Assembly (NCBI GenBank): GCA_027625915.1
Contig: JANTQA010000017.1
Location: 310,001 to 374,000 of the forward strand
DNA length: 64,000 bases
Direction of reading: 5' to 3'
Source: Anaeramoeba flamelloides
Taxonomy: Eukaryota; Metamonada; Anaeramoebidae
A program made the translations under genes and the position numbers. Shown here piece after piece: positions 35,510-57,524 of this stretch; position 1 is the first letter of the stretch; every line of letters begins with the position of its first letter. A model generated the notes under the pieces. It saw only the letters and a list, made by a program, of their open reading frames with translations. It did no database searches and was not told the DNA's origin.

Positions 35510-36719
35510 ACTAACCTAACTTGTCATGATCGGATCTAGAATGAATTGAGCTGGAATTATTCAACCAAATAGAATGCCAACTGAAGCGATTTGAAAAGAA
35601 CTAAAGTGAACCTAATGTGTGTTTCCTGACCATCTTACAGGATCGTGTCTTTTACTGGGTAAACGCTGTACCGTCGTTGTCTTGTGCTGGGATTTTACTA
35701 AAACAAAATTTTGGAAACTTGCAACTTTCAAAAAAAAGATAGTATCAAAAGAAAATTTCGAAAAAAATAATGATTCTTAAAAACTCATCACTTTATAGAT
35801 TCAACCCATCAATAAAGTTCTAAACCAAAACTTAATAAAACAGCCTTTTTCCTTTGATCTTTTGTTGGTCAAATAATGTTATCTCTTTTATTAAAACAAA
35901 TTATGGTGGCGATCCAAGTAATTTTTAACATAAAAAGAAACAACCACCAACCCGTCTAACACTTTGGGTCCAAAATAAAACTTTTATATTAAGTTTTTAG
36001 CTTTTTTTCAATTCTTTTTTACTCAGTTTCATTTTCAGAAAACTAAATCGAGTTTAAAATACCTCTAATGACTGTAATTAAAAGGTTCTTTTGACTACTC
36101 TCTGAATTAATGTCACAAATTTAGTTACTTCAAAACTCTCTCTTTAACAGATTAAGAACTCTTGAGCACTTAACCCTTGCCAGTAAAGCCTAATTCTAGT
36201 CTCATTTCTTGCTTTTCTTTCTCTTTTTCTTGTCTTTGTTTCGAATTATATTTTTCCTCCATTTTTTAAAGGAAAAATATCCAATACTTTTGTCGAATTA
36301 CTTTCTCGGTATAAAAAATTTAAAGACAATTTTAGAGTTTCAGGAAGTTCCTAGGGTGTTTTGTTGAATCACCCCACACAAACAATAAAAAAAAAAGAAG
36401 AAAATCTTTTTACCAAAAATTCTTTCTAAAAACAAATTCTTGACAAATTGAGAACAACTTTCTCGAAAGTCGATAAAAGGGTTGTTTATCAAGTTTAATA
36501 CATTCTTTGAAAAGAAAAGATTCCTTATCTTTGAGAAAAAAAATAGAGAAGAGTTATTCATCACTTAAATCCCAAACCAAATTCACCAATTGATCTACAA
36601 AAGAAAACCTATAAAACTTTGTTCACTTAGAATAAAATGTTCCTCGACTTTATTTGAGAAAAGATATTACATTTTTTAATTTTTTTTTTGTTTTTTTTTT
36701 TTTTTTTCCAAAAACCTCA

Positions 36720-46570
<9,851 letters not shown>

Positions 46571-48306
46571 CCATTTAACAAGAAAATTGAGTTAAACCCA
46601 TTTAATTTTTAATTGATCAAAATATCATTTTTTTTTCTTTTTCTTTGATAAAACTTAAAGCAATAAACACATTGCCTTAATAAACTAAACCAATTTAAAA
46701 TTAAAATGTTGAATGACTTTAAACCATTTCTCCATAAGATTTAAAAAAAATCTATTTTCAACATTATTTTGAAATTTCTAAAAAATAAATTAATTAAATA
46801 TTTTTATTTTTCTCAATTCTTTTACTTTGTGAAAATAATTTTTTATAAACTCTAATTCAACAATTTTAACATACCACAATTCAATTTTTTAAAAAAAAAT
46901 CTATTTTATCAATTCTGGAAGAAATACCAAATTAGAACCATTCGCTATTTGAAATGTTAACAATTGTTTATAAATTACAATACTCACAAAACAAAAAATA
47001 ATTATCAATATAAATAAATTATCAGTGCGTGTTAAAAATTTTAGAGAGAGAACAAAGCAAAAAAATGTATTGGTAAATTTGTTGAAATTCTCTGAAGATT
47101 ATTGATAGATCAAATGGTTAGATACCATTGATTAATTTGATTTGAGTTCTTCTATTTTGAAGAACTCAACTTATAAATCATATCAACTTTTCGAAAAAAA
47201 TTTTTGATCGAACCAAACAAGTTACGTAATTCAAAAAATCAAATGAAAAACAAAAAACTAATAGATGAAAAAATATTGGAAATATTTTTGAAAAAACTAA
47301 ATTATTTCCAATTTTCAGTAAATTGTAAACACTGTTTCAGTCAAAGGGGCTCATCATTTTTTCCAAATATCAAATATTTTTTTGTAAATTACTTTTGAAG
47401 ATCAAATAAGATAGAAGTAGAATAATTCACATCAAAGAATATTTGATATCAGCATGAAACAAAACTAATAAATCAATATATTTTCGAAAAAATTGAAAAA
47501 ACCAAATTCTTAGGTACCTATTGAGAAAAACAATCTTTGTTTTGTACTTCTCAATTGAAGATCTTAATAAAATTTCAATAGAAATCAATATTATTTCACC
47601 GCAATCATTTTTACTTTATCAATAACATTTGAATAACACTTTTTTAATTGGTGACTATCTATCTTGTAATAAAAAAAAAATTTAAAAATAAATTAATTTT
47701 TTAATAAAAAATCGAAAAAAAAAAAAGAGTAAAAATGTGTAAAAGTGTGAAAAAATAATTTCAATTTTGGTATTTCTGAGTTAAATTCTTTTCATTCTTA
47801 TATCCTTTCAAATACTTTAAATATATGCAATCCACCCCCCTACAACTGGACTTCTTTGACTGGAAAAACATTTTTTCTAGTAATTATTTGAACTATTTGA
47901 ATTATGTGGGAAATTATGAATTTTAGTTTATTTTCTTGAATTATCACATTTTAAAAGGAAAATATAATTTAAAACTGAAGTATGTTCAATTAACTTTCTT
48001 TTATTAACTGAAAATTATTCTTTGATTTTTAGGTTTTGTATTGCTTTTTTAGAAATATTTTTAATTCTTATCGAAACAATAACAAATATTGATTGTTTTC
48101 TTGGTAACTTATACATTCGGCCAAAATAATCCTAGATTTTAAAAAACAGATTTATTTTGAATTTAAAAAATAAAATTAAATAAAACGAAAATACTATTAT
48201 TTTTAAAAAAATAAGAATTATTTGAAAACTTTTTTAAAGTTATATATTTTAAAAACATGAGAAACTTTTTTTTTAATTAGAATTTTTTCAAACTATCTAT
48301 TATTAT
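46571..48306. other. Gene-free stretch
   Basis: Downstream of the papain-fold gene. It holds the repeat copy at 46847-47345 and otherwise AT-rich DNA without a supportable frame. Confidence 0.55.
46847..47345 (+). repeat. Unknown interspersed repeat, reference copy
   Basis: Longest version of the family also seen inverted at 39280-39799 and in part at 40005-40325. It begins AAACTCTAATTCAACAATTT. No coding capacity, terminal repeats or target-site duplication could be fixed by eye. Confidence 0.65.
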
Positions 48307-49622
48307 AAAATGTGTAATTTTTGATTCAATTAGTTTTAAAATAATTAGAAAAACAATAAAAAAATTTATTTTGAATAAAATTATTAAAATTTTTTTAAAA
48401 AAATATTATCAAGGAGAAGGTCTTGGTATATTTCAAGGAGGCCCATTATCGCCTATTTTATTTGCTCTAATTTCACACTTTCTTTTATTAAAAATCATTC
48501 CATTAACGAACCATTATCAAATGTTTGCAGATTATTTAATTGTAATTATTAAAGGAAATAGAAATCAATTAAATCAGAAATTAAATTCAATATATGAAAT
48601 AATTATTCAATTTGGATTAAAACCTAATAAAGATAAAACAGTTGTTTCAAAAGATTTAAAAAAAATAAATATTTGGGTATTTATTTAGATAAAATTTCGC
48701 ATATAGTTTATAATTTAAAATAGGCGAAAGAAACATATAACAACTGTAAATAGTTATTCAATAACAACTCGCTTAACAATAGTTTAAAAATTAGATTATT
48801 TAAATCTTTTATCATAAATCAACTAACATATGGGTTAAAATATATAATTATGAAATAAAAACTTTAAATTATTATAATTCTTGGATCAATTTACGTATTA
48901 CTGAAATATGTAAAATAAACAGAAATACACCAATTCTTATTTGGAAACAGAATTTAAAATAGAAAATATGATAATTTCTATCAATAAAAAGAAATTTAAA
49001 TTCAAAAAGAAATTAGGAAATTTATCTCTTCTTAATTTAGAAAAATTAATAAAGTTTAATCAAAGAATAAATAATAAAATCAATTGGAATTCAAAAGATA
49101 TTGTTGAACAAAAAAAAGAAATATACAAATACACATATAAAAAGTTGTTGAATTCAACAAGTTGGAAGGTCCAAAAATATTTCACAACAATAAAAAATCA
49201 AAATTATTTATTTAAAACCCAAAAATATTTAAGTTATCCCTCAAGCTCAACAATTCTAAAATTCAGAACATTTACTAACTGTTTAAATAGATATTGCCAC
49301 TATGTAATTAATAAAAATTCAAATAAATTTTGTCCTTTATGTTTAAAATATAAACAAAAGGAAATTATAGAAAATATTGATCACTTTTTATGGATATGTC
49401 CTATCTATGAAAAAGATAGATTAATTGTTTACAATAAATTAAAAGAAATAAATCTTAATGAAATAATTTTAAACTGTGATAGTTTGAAATTATTTTCATT
49501 GATTAATAATCGTGAAATCTATGATTTTACTCTTAAATTTCTAAAAGGGAATTTACGTCTAAGGGCAACTAGAGTGTAATTTACACTTGTTTAATAATAA
49601 TAATAAAAAAATGTGTAATTTT
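48307..49622 (+). mobile_element. 5'-truncated LINE with intact 16 bp target duplication
   Basis: The element spans 48323-49606, flanked by exact AAAATGTGTAATTTTT copies (48307-48322 and 49607-49622). It starts within the reverse-transcriptase domain and ends in a (TAA)n/A tail after GCAACTAGAGTGTAA. Visible motifs: GIFQGGPLSPILF, FADYLIVIIKG (catalytic FADD with the second Asp changed to Tyr), GLKPNKDKT and a YLGIYLD block in a shifted frame. The last 212 codons (48941-49579) end in a zinc knuckle CPLC, 13 residues, HFLWIC. It is a dead, severely truncated copy, but the perfect duplication implies a fairly recent insertion. The clade cannot be named safely. Confidence 0.8.
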
Positions 49623-50352
49623 TTTGAAATTGTTTTTAGATCAATAAAAATTTTTATGCAGATGACTTTTCAGTAAAAATAAATCCTTGTTAATTGGTCT
49701 TTTTTTGTAAAAAAAATCATATTTTTTTGATTGTTGAATTTTTAGAAATTTATTATAAATAGTATGAAAAAATTATTTGTTATGAAAATAATCCAAAGGC
49801 GATTTTTAATTGTTAATATTAAGGAAATTGTTTTGTTATATATATTTTATAATTAAAACCTTTTATTTGTAAAAATTACAAGTATTTAATCCAAGGCAAC
49901 TACCGATAAGAAAGTGATTGTTATTCTAAACAGTTTAGGATTGTATTTTAGTCATGGTGGAAATATTTTGGGAAATCCTTGAGTAATTATTCAATTCTTT
50001 GAAAATATTATGATCTTCGTATTTCGGATTGAATTTGGATAAAATAAGAAGTATTTTACTAATAAATTTGACTTTTAAAATGGTATTAAAAGTTATTGTA
50101 AAAAAGATTAACCATTTTTTTTTTGTACCTTATTAATTTTTTTGTACCAAATTAAATAAATTTAATACTTTATTTGTTTGATTTGTGTATGCTTGAAAAA
50201 AATCCTATGACTGTACTAGTACTTTAAAAATTCATCCCATGATATGATAAAAAAGGATGACCTATTTCATAAAAGATTATTTTTTAATGAATTGTTTTTT
50301 TTTGTGACAGCAATTTAATCAGTAACTTTTGCACTAGTGGTGAAGAATTTTG

Positions 50353-50383
<31 letters not shown>

Positions 50384-51104
50384 GATGAATTTCTTAGTTA
50401 TTTTCAAGAACTGAAAAATCTTCAAAATAAATTTATTAAACTATTATAAAATTTATAATTTATTGTAATCTTCCAAAATCGATTTACAATTTATTGTATA
50501 TTTTGAAAGAATTTTCTATTTAACAACCAATTTCTTTGTCTTAATTTTTTTCATAGTAGGGTTGGAACCGCTCGAATATTTGTTTTATAGTGAAATTTTT
50601 ACTAAAAAATAACTAATATGTTGTTGTGCTTTTTTTAAAATTTCAAGATAAAATATCATTCAACATTTTATTAATGAAAAATAAAATCAAAACTAAAAAA
50701 AGTCTCGGTTGAAACCTTAAATTTATGTATATTTTTCATCCCTCAGAATTTTGAACGCACATGAAAGATTAAATATAAGGCACAATATAATCAAAATACG
50801 TAATAATAACAACCAATAATATATAAAAAAAGATTTGATCATAAAGAACAATCCTTTTTTTTTCAAAAGAAGAAATAATATCTAAAAAAAAAAAATAAAA
50901 TGCCATATATCTCAAAATCATGAATTAAAAAAAACATTTATGTGACTTTTTCCATTATTTAGAGTGGGGCTTAAAAATCTTGAGGAGGTATTAACAGTTT
51001 TTGTTTTTATAAATTTTTGTATATTAATTTTAAATAAAAATCAAGATTTTTGTTATGGTAAGTTGCTGTTATAAATCAAAGGACAAACCAAAAAAAATAG
51101 ATTA
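49623..51104. other. Gene-free AT-rich stretch
   Basis: Nothing is supported apart from a T run of about 27 at 50357-50383 and general AT-rich sequence. Confidence 0.55.
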
Positions 51105-51301
51105 CAGCCAGTTCCACTTTTAAGGCACAAACTTTCAACCGAATTTAAGGTACAAAAAAATTTTTAAATTAAGGCCCAAAATTCAGATTCTAGTAAAATA
51201 AATTGTAAAAAAAAAAAAATTCCAAATTTTGTGCCTTAATTTGAGATTTTTTTGTGCCTTAAATTCTGTTGAAAGTCTGTACATTAAAAGTGGATTGACT
51301 G
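51105..51301. mobile_element. Palindromic mariner-type MITE, copy 8
   Basis: TA-flanked; starts CAGCCAGTTCCACTTTTAAGG and ends GTGGATTGACTG. Its arms carry several changes. It lies 168 bp past the stop of the seven-segment membrane protein gene, so probably in its 3' untranslated region or just beyond. Confidence 0.85.
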
Positions 51302-51469
51302 TATAGAAACAAAAAATATATTTTATCGATATCAAAAACCACTTTGGGATAATTTTCTCAACTGAAAGAAACATATGTCTTTGAAATAAATATAGAAAAT
51401 ATAGAAATTGTTGGGATAGACAAAAGATAAAAATACTCAATCTTTATTAAAAGTGTTTTAATAAATTAA

Positions 51470-52549
51470 TTAATTATTAGAATTTTCTTCATCAGAGAAA
51501 TCTGAAGTATTTGAAGAATCGTTAGAATTTGAATTTGAATTTGAGTTAGAGTTGAAATTAGCTTTAGATTTCGATTTCAAGCTATTATTAGAATTATTCA
51601 TTTCATCTTCAGGATCACTTCCTTTGTCAACTAATTCAACCTTAGATTTATTTTTGTTTGATATATTCTTTAAGGGGTGTTTTATTTGTTGGTTTCCTTT
51701 CCAAGCAAGCCATAGGTATAACCAGATGATCATCATTTGTTGAATTTTCCAAAGGATTTCCATGTAAAAACCACATTTTGCATTTTGAAAGCATTCGATT
51801 AGCATTGCAATGAAGGACTCAAAAAAGATGGTGATGCAGAGGAAGCATCCAACTGTGGCAACTTTATAGATTTGGTTGATTTGGTTTCTTCTACTGGCGT
51901 CGATCGACCCAGCTAACTTTGCACCATAAAGTAGTTTTCTATTTAGCTTTGTACCAAGAACCAAGTAGCCAAAAAAGCAAACAAAAGTATAGAAACATCC
52001 CCAAATAGAGTAAATGTAATAAGTAAAACCTACCCAAAAAACCCTGCAGGTGATCTCAAAAATAAACCAAAAAATGAGGATACTAAAAAAAAATTTCTTG
52101 ATAGTAGGTTTGAAAAGGGCGTTTTTTTGTTTTGTAAAAGATGCCTTTAAGAGATCAAGCCAACGCAAAATAATGATCATCAGGAGAATCCCAGGCAAAC
52201 AAATGCCCAGCCCATAAAAAACAGATTCTGTGATATTATTAAATATCCTCTTGCATTGATGGGGATCAATTCCAAAATACACAGTGGTAATAGCTGACCA
52301 GGCTAAAGCCACCAAAAGAGATAAGAATTTGAGTTTGAGTAATTTCATTAGATCTTTTTTCCTCCTAGTAATTATCCAGGTATCGACTAGAAAAAAAATC
52401 GTAACAAGAAGTGAGATGATTAAGAAGGATAAATAGGAATATTTGTAGACCTCAATACCATCGTATTTACACATGCACTGATAATCAGTTACTTCAGGGT
52501 TTTCCAGATAACAGCCCCCATGTTCAGCAAAAACATTACTTTTTACCAT
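51470..52549 (-). CDS. Seven-transmembrane protein, orphan
   Basis: It has 359 residues from an ATG. An N-terminal outside segment of about 37 residues has three Cys (GGCY, CMCKY) that may form disulphides. Hydrophobic segments lie near residues 38-60, 75-93, 110-131, 154-177, 180-199, 229-252 and 266-283. The loop after segment 1 is basic (TRRKKDLMK), fitting an inside location and an outside N terminus. The tail (about 290-359) is hydrophilic, rich in Ser, Asn and acidic residues, as in phosphorylated receptor tails. The topology fits a GPCR or another 7TM family such as TOM1/GPR137-like proteins, but no diagnostic motif (DRY, NPxxY) is present. Single uninterrupted exon. A MITE lies 168 bp downstream. 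Confidence 0.8.
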   Translation of the reverse strand: MVKSNVFAEHGGCYLENPEVTDYQCMCKYDGIEVYKYSYLSFLIISLLVTIFFLVDTWIITRRKKDLMKLLKLKFLSLLVALAWSAITTVYFGIDPHQCKRIFNNITESVFYGLGICLPGILLMIIILRWLDLLKASFTKQKNALFKPTIKKFFFSILIFWFIFEITCRVFWVGFTYYIYSIWGCFYTFVCFFGYLVLGTKLNRKLLYGAKLAGSIDASRRNQINQIYKVATVGCFLCITIFFESFIAMLIECFQNAKCGFYMEILWKIQQMMIIWLYLWLAWKGNQQIKHPLKNISNKNKSKVELVDKGSDPEDEMNNSNNSLKSKSKANFNSNSNSNSNSNDSSNTSDFSDEENSNN

Positions 52550-53039
52550 TGTTTAGAACTTTTAGGAATTATTTATAAATTCGGAAAAAAATAAACTGCT
52601 TTTCTAGTTTTTTTAGTAATCTTCAAAATCGTTTTTATTTTTCATATCGTGGCTTCTTTTTTTTAAATTATTTTCAATCATAAAAAAGTTATTTTGTTTT
52701 ATATTTTGATTTTTATGATCCTTTTACTTGAAAAATAGATGTCTTTTATGTGGTAAAAAATAAGTTTGTCGACAAGTTTTTAAAAAAATTCCGAAAAAAT
52801 TTTGGAGTTGAAAGTTTGCCAACATCTATTATATTTTATCCAATTTTTTTTTTTCTCATTTTTTTAAAAAAATCATATCCAAAAAAAATATCTCAATAGT
52901 GGTACATTTGTTTGTAATCAGATATAAGAAATATTTGGAAACTTTGTAGTAATTTAAAAAAAAAATAAAAAAGTGAAATTTAAGGGTTAGAAAACCTGAC
53001 GGACTATTCAAACTGGAATCCAAAATTAAACTTTATTAA

Positions 53040-53520
53040 TTTTAGAATTGGACAATCGGTAAATTATTTTCTTTTTCCAACTCTTGATTCAAACAATTTA
53101 CGAAATTACTTGGGTTTAAAAAGATTTTTTCCCAAATTCCCTTCTTCTACCATAAAAACTAAAGAAGGAAACTTCTTGAATTCAAGTCTAATTTTCTGAT
53201 TAACAATATAATTATAGACCAAACAGAACTTAAAGTTGGGAGATATGATTCGAATTTAATATTTCTGGTTTTATTATCAAAACATTTGTTAGGTTTTGAA
53301 AAACTTTCAATTTTGAGACAAATGTCAATCTTTCCTGTTGTATCACAGAACACCACAATCGCTTGGAGTACGTTCCTTCAAAAAAAATAATCTGGTTCAT
53401 TTGAAATATAATTTTCCAAAATCCCTTTCGAAAAGATTTGACTTTTCTTTTTTCGAATGAGTTTTGTGATGATAGTAAAAAAGCAAAAGTGGTATTAGAT
53501 GATTTGGGTTTTTTCATCAA
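53040..53520 (-). pseudogene. Possible decayed or partial gene, unknown product
   Basis: The minus strand carries overlapping open frames of 96 and 65 codons with balanced amino-acid use (for example GKIDICLKIESFSKPNKC and YLPTLSSVWSIIILL), unlike the low-complexity frames elsewhere. The patch is also less AT-rich than its flanks. No family is recognised. It could be an exon set, a decayed host gene or chance. Confidence 0.2.
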
Positions 53521-54630
53521 ATTAGAAAAATGAAAAATTTACAAAATACTTTTTTTTTTTTTTGAATAAATATCACTTTTAGTAATTTCCGAGAGATTGT
53601 AGGTACTTATAAGCTTGAAAATTTAATCTTATTTTAAAAATAAATAAAAATAAATCAAATATTGAATCCTTGAAGTTTAAGAAAAATTTGATCTTTTTTT
53701 TTATTCACAAATAATTTTACAAAATTACTTTAAATTTAAAAGATTAGGCAATATTCTATTTGAAATATTCAAAAGTATAAAAATCAAACTATTAATATTA
53801 AAAACAGTTAATTGGGAATATCTATTATTATTTTTTTTTTTTTAAAGTATTAATTTGAAAAAATTATATTTGTTTGAAAATATTTAAACCATTGAGAAAT
53901 AATAATAAATTGTAGATATAAATTAAATCCTGGGTTATTACTAACACACCGAGAAAAATTCTATCTGTTGTAAAATAAAGTGAATAAAGTTTTCATTCAA
54001 CTTTTCAAAAAAAGATTTTATCAAATAATGTATCATTTCTAATTTTTGTTTCTAAAAACAAGTTTAAATTTTAAAATAAAGTATTTTTCAAAAATTTGAC
54101 CCACTTTTTAATGTTTAAGGGAAGAGGTTTTGTTTAGTTTTATTACATTATTCATAACAAAATATATTTTCAATTTTAAGATCTAATATTTTTTTTTTCT
54201 AATTTCTTCAATTTTTTTTTTTTTTTTATACTTTTTCTTGTTTTTTTTTTTTTTTTTTTTTTTTTTGCAAAATACCATCTGGAAACAAAAAAAAATCTTT
54301 GAAAAGACAAATAATCACATGAAAATTGTGTCTATGTAATGTCTTTGAAAATGAATTTAATTATTCATAAAAAATCTTGTTGTTCAACTTTTTTTCAGTG
54401 AAAGTTCAGTAAATAAAAAACTTCTTATGACTCATTTCAAATATTGTGACTGATATTTTTTTTAGTTTTTGGTTTTATTTTTTTTAAAAAAAATATCAGG
54501 TTATTATATATTTAGAATGACTTAAAAGTTAAGTACACATCAGATTTAGTTATTAATTGTTTTTGTTTACTAAAGGATTGTTTTTTTTTTTCAATTTATT
54601 ATTCCAGGTGAATCACAATATTTGAAAAAG

Positions 54631-54634
<4 letters not shown>

Positions 54635-54688
<54 letters not shown>
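54635..54688. repeat. (TA)n(TG)n compound microsatellite
   Basis: A run of TA units followed by eight TG units, uninterrupted. Confidence 0.9.
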
Positions 54689-54689
<1 letters not shown>

Positions 54690-55256
54690 ACCTACGAACC
54701 AAAAAACACTAAAAATGGAAAACTGATCAAATACTTTCCATTAATACAATTAAATCAACCTAAATGAAAAAATAAAAATAAATAAAGTTTCAATTTAACT
54801 TTTTCTTGAAAACATTTTTTGCGAAAATCATTGAATTCACACTTGAAATTATATATATTTTTAGATTCAGTATCTTGTTTTAACTCATTTACTAAAACAA
54901 ATTCTAAATTCTGGGAATTTTCTTTTCAAAAAAGGGACTAATTTGGCCCTCAAATGTTTTTTTTTAGTTTTAAATGATAAAATTAAAAAAAAGTTAAACT
55001 AAAAGGATAAACTTTCTGGAAAAGCATTCTAATTTAATATATTAACTTATTCTTTGATTTCTAACTTTTCTCAGCCCCAATTTTTCAAAATAAAAATCAA
55101 AAAGTGAACAGTAATTTCAAAAAAAAAAATTTGAAATTCAAAAGTTGAGAGTGTTTTTATTCTAAAAAAAAATTATCCCAGTGGTTTATTGAATTAAGTA
55201 TGGAACTTAGATTTCAAAAAATATTAATCAGAAAAAAATAGTGCTTAATTTTATTA

Positions 55257-55261
<5 letters not shown>

Positions 55262-55300
<39 letters not shown>

Positions 55301-55331
55301 TACATATACATATATATATATAGATATATAT
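55262..55331. repeat. TA-rich microsatellite with CATATA variants
   Basis: Starts as pure TA and changes to ACATATA and AGATATA variants. Confidence 0.85.
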
Positions 55332-57184
55332 ATTCAATTTAATATTTTTATCAAGTAAGAATTTTTGAAATCGGGTTTATATTACTAATTATGTAAAACG
55401 AGATCATTAAGTGAATCATAACAAATATAAATAAATTAATTGGTTGATTAGTCATATAAGAATAATATTGAATACAACGCAAAAAGATCAATTTTTTTAT
55501 TCATAATAAAGAAAATGAAGAAGTAAATTCGTTTTATATGACAATTTCTATTAACCAAAGTTTACCAATAACATTTCAAAAATGTTATATAAACTAATTG
55601 AAACTTGTTGGAAATTTTTTCAAAAATTTCAATTTGTTTTTAGAAAAAAATATGATACACGAGTTGTGGTTTTAAAACTTCTTAAATATTATATAATACT
55701 AATAAAAACAAATGATGAATAATAATGATAAAACATATATTATAAAGATTGATATAGAACAATATTTTGATTCAACAAAACCCCATTTCACACAAAACGG
55801 CTCAGCCAAAAATGAAAAAGTTGCTTTATTTATGAGAATCAACCAAACTTGGATTGTTTAGAAATACGAGAAATAATAAACTTTGTATTAGAGTCGATAC
55901 TCATATTAGAAAAGCCTGAAACAAAAAAAATGTTTCAAAAAAAAAAATGTTCAAAAAAATTTTTTGGGCATTTTCATTGGAATTTCTCGTGCAAAATTCT
56001 CAATTTCTGTTGAAATTAAAATTGTTGATAATAAAAATTTTCACTTGTAAATGTATGTTTTTAAAATAACATACAAAGCCTAACTTTTACTAATGTTAAT
56101 TTGTGATTTCAAACTTTTTTTTTTTTTTTTAAATTTAATTTTTAAAAAAAAAATAAAAAAAAAAAAAAAAAAAAAAAAAAACAAAAAGCAAAAATGAGAA
56201 AAAATGATTTTGATCTACAAATTCAAATTTTACTTTGAGTTGAATAAGGAATTAAACATATAGAATATATTATATTTCTTCAATAAAACTGGACCCCTTT
56301 GACTGAAAAAGAATTTACTTTTAAAATAATTTGAAAAACAACACTAAAAAAGTTTTTTAAATAAAATAACTAAAATATTTTTTTAAAAATAGATCAAGGA
56401 GAAGGAATTGGTCTATTTCAAGGAGGCCCATTATAACTTATTTTATTTGCTCTAATTTCACATTTTCTTTTATTAAAAATCATTTCATTAACGAACCATT
56501 GTCAAATGTTTGCAGATGATTAAATCTTAATTTTAAACGAAAATAAAAATAAAGTTTATAAATAATTAAATTCAATAATATTAAATTATTATTTAATTTG
56601 GATTAATATCTAATAAATATAAAACAGTTAACTCAAAATATTTACCAAAAAAATAAAGATTTGTATATTTATTTAGATAAAATTTCAGATATCGTTTATA
56701 ATTTAAAAAAATCTCAAGAAACAGATAAAAATCGTAAAAAAATAATTAATAACAATTGTTTGAACAATTATTTAAAAATTAGATTATTTAAATCTTTTAT
56801 ATTAATTCAATTGTTATAAGGATTAGAAATTTTAAATTATAATCTAAAAAATTTAAATTATTATAATTCTTGGATTAATTCCTGTATTACTGAAATATGT
56901 AAAATAAACAGAAATATGCCAGTTCTTATTTACAAAACAGAATTGAAAATATAAAATATGATAATTTCAGCATATTAAAAGAAAATTAAATTCAAAAATT
57001 AATTTGGAAATTTATCTCTACTTAATCTTGAAAAAATAATAAAATTTAAACAATAAAAAAATAAGAAAATAAATTGGAATTCAAAATATTTAATCATAAA
57101 AAACAAAAAAATATATAAAAATATACTTATAATGAGTTACCCAATTATTCAAGTTGGAAAACCTAGACACTTTTCTTATATTTA

Positions 57185-57381
57185 CAGTCAGTTCCACTTT
57201 TAAGGCACAAACTTTCAACTAAATTTAAGGCACAATAAAAATCTCAAATTAAGGCTCAAAATTTGGAATTTTTTTTTTTACAATTTATTTTACTAGAATC
57301 TGAATTTTGTGCCTTCATTTGAGATTTTTATTGTGTCTTAAATTTAGTTGAAAGTTTGTGCCTTAAAAGTGGAACTGACTG
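57185..57381. mobile_element. Palindromic mariner-type MITE, copy 9
   Basis: Well-preserved ends (CAGTCAGTTCCACTTTTAAGG and inverse) with TA each side. It sits inside the decayed LINE, so it is younger than that element. Confidence 0.9.
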
Positions 57382-57458
57382 TATATTAATTTAAGAAATA
57401 AAAAAAAATGAAGAAATTTTTAGGTTTATTTCTTGAATTAATAAAAACCACAATTATA

Positions 57459-57524
57459 TTTTCCAGAATTCACAACAATTGAGTTAAATCGGAATTTTAC
57501 TCTATTATTTGGAAATATGGAAAA
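57459..57524. repeat. Foldback hairpin repeat, decayed copy 2
   Basis: TTTTCCAGAATTC...GAGTTAAATC...ATTTTACTC matches 38888-38955 in the same orientation, and similarity continues a little to the right (GTTAGG, ACTCTAATAA). It lies inside sequence inserted in the LINE. Confidence 0.6.

Larger units (their letters stand above)
30623..36719. other. Gene-poor AT-rich stretch
   Basis: No well-supported gene. A small hydrophobic open frame (35324-35509) is listed separately. There is a degenerate patch rich in ATCGCGAT-like words (about 32770-32830 and 33750-33970), a (TA)n tract at 34230-34256, and two isolated G/C-richer islands (34643-34712 and 35636-35696) of unknown nature. Confidence 0.5.
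52550..56316. other. Gene-poor stretch with microsatellites
   Basis: No supported complete gene. It holds a doubtful coding patch at 53040-53520, T runs (for example 54240-54266), a TA/TG microsatellite (54635-54688), a longer TA-rich tract (55262-55331) and an A run near 56149-56181. Confidence 0.5.

Noticed and set aside
36340-36564. 74-codon minus-strand open frame upstream of the pseudoprotease
   Set aside because: Phe/Lys-rich with no motif, and no splice partners could be found.
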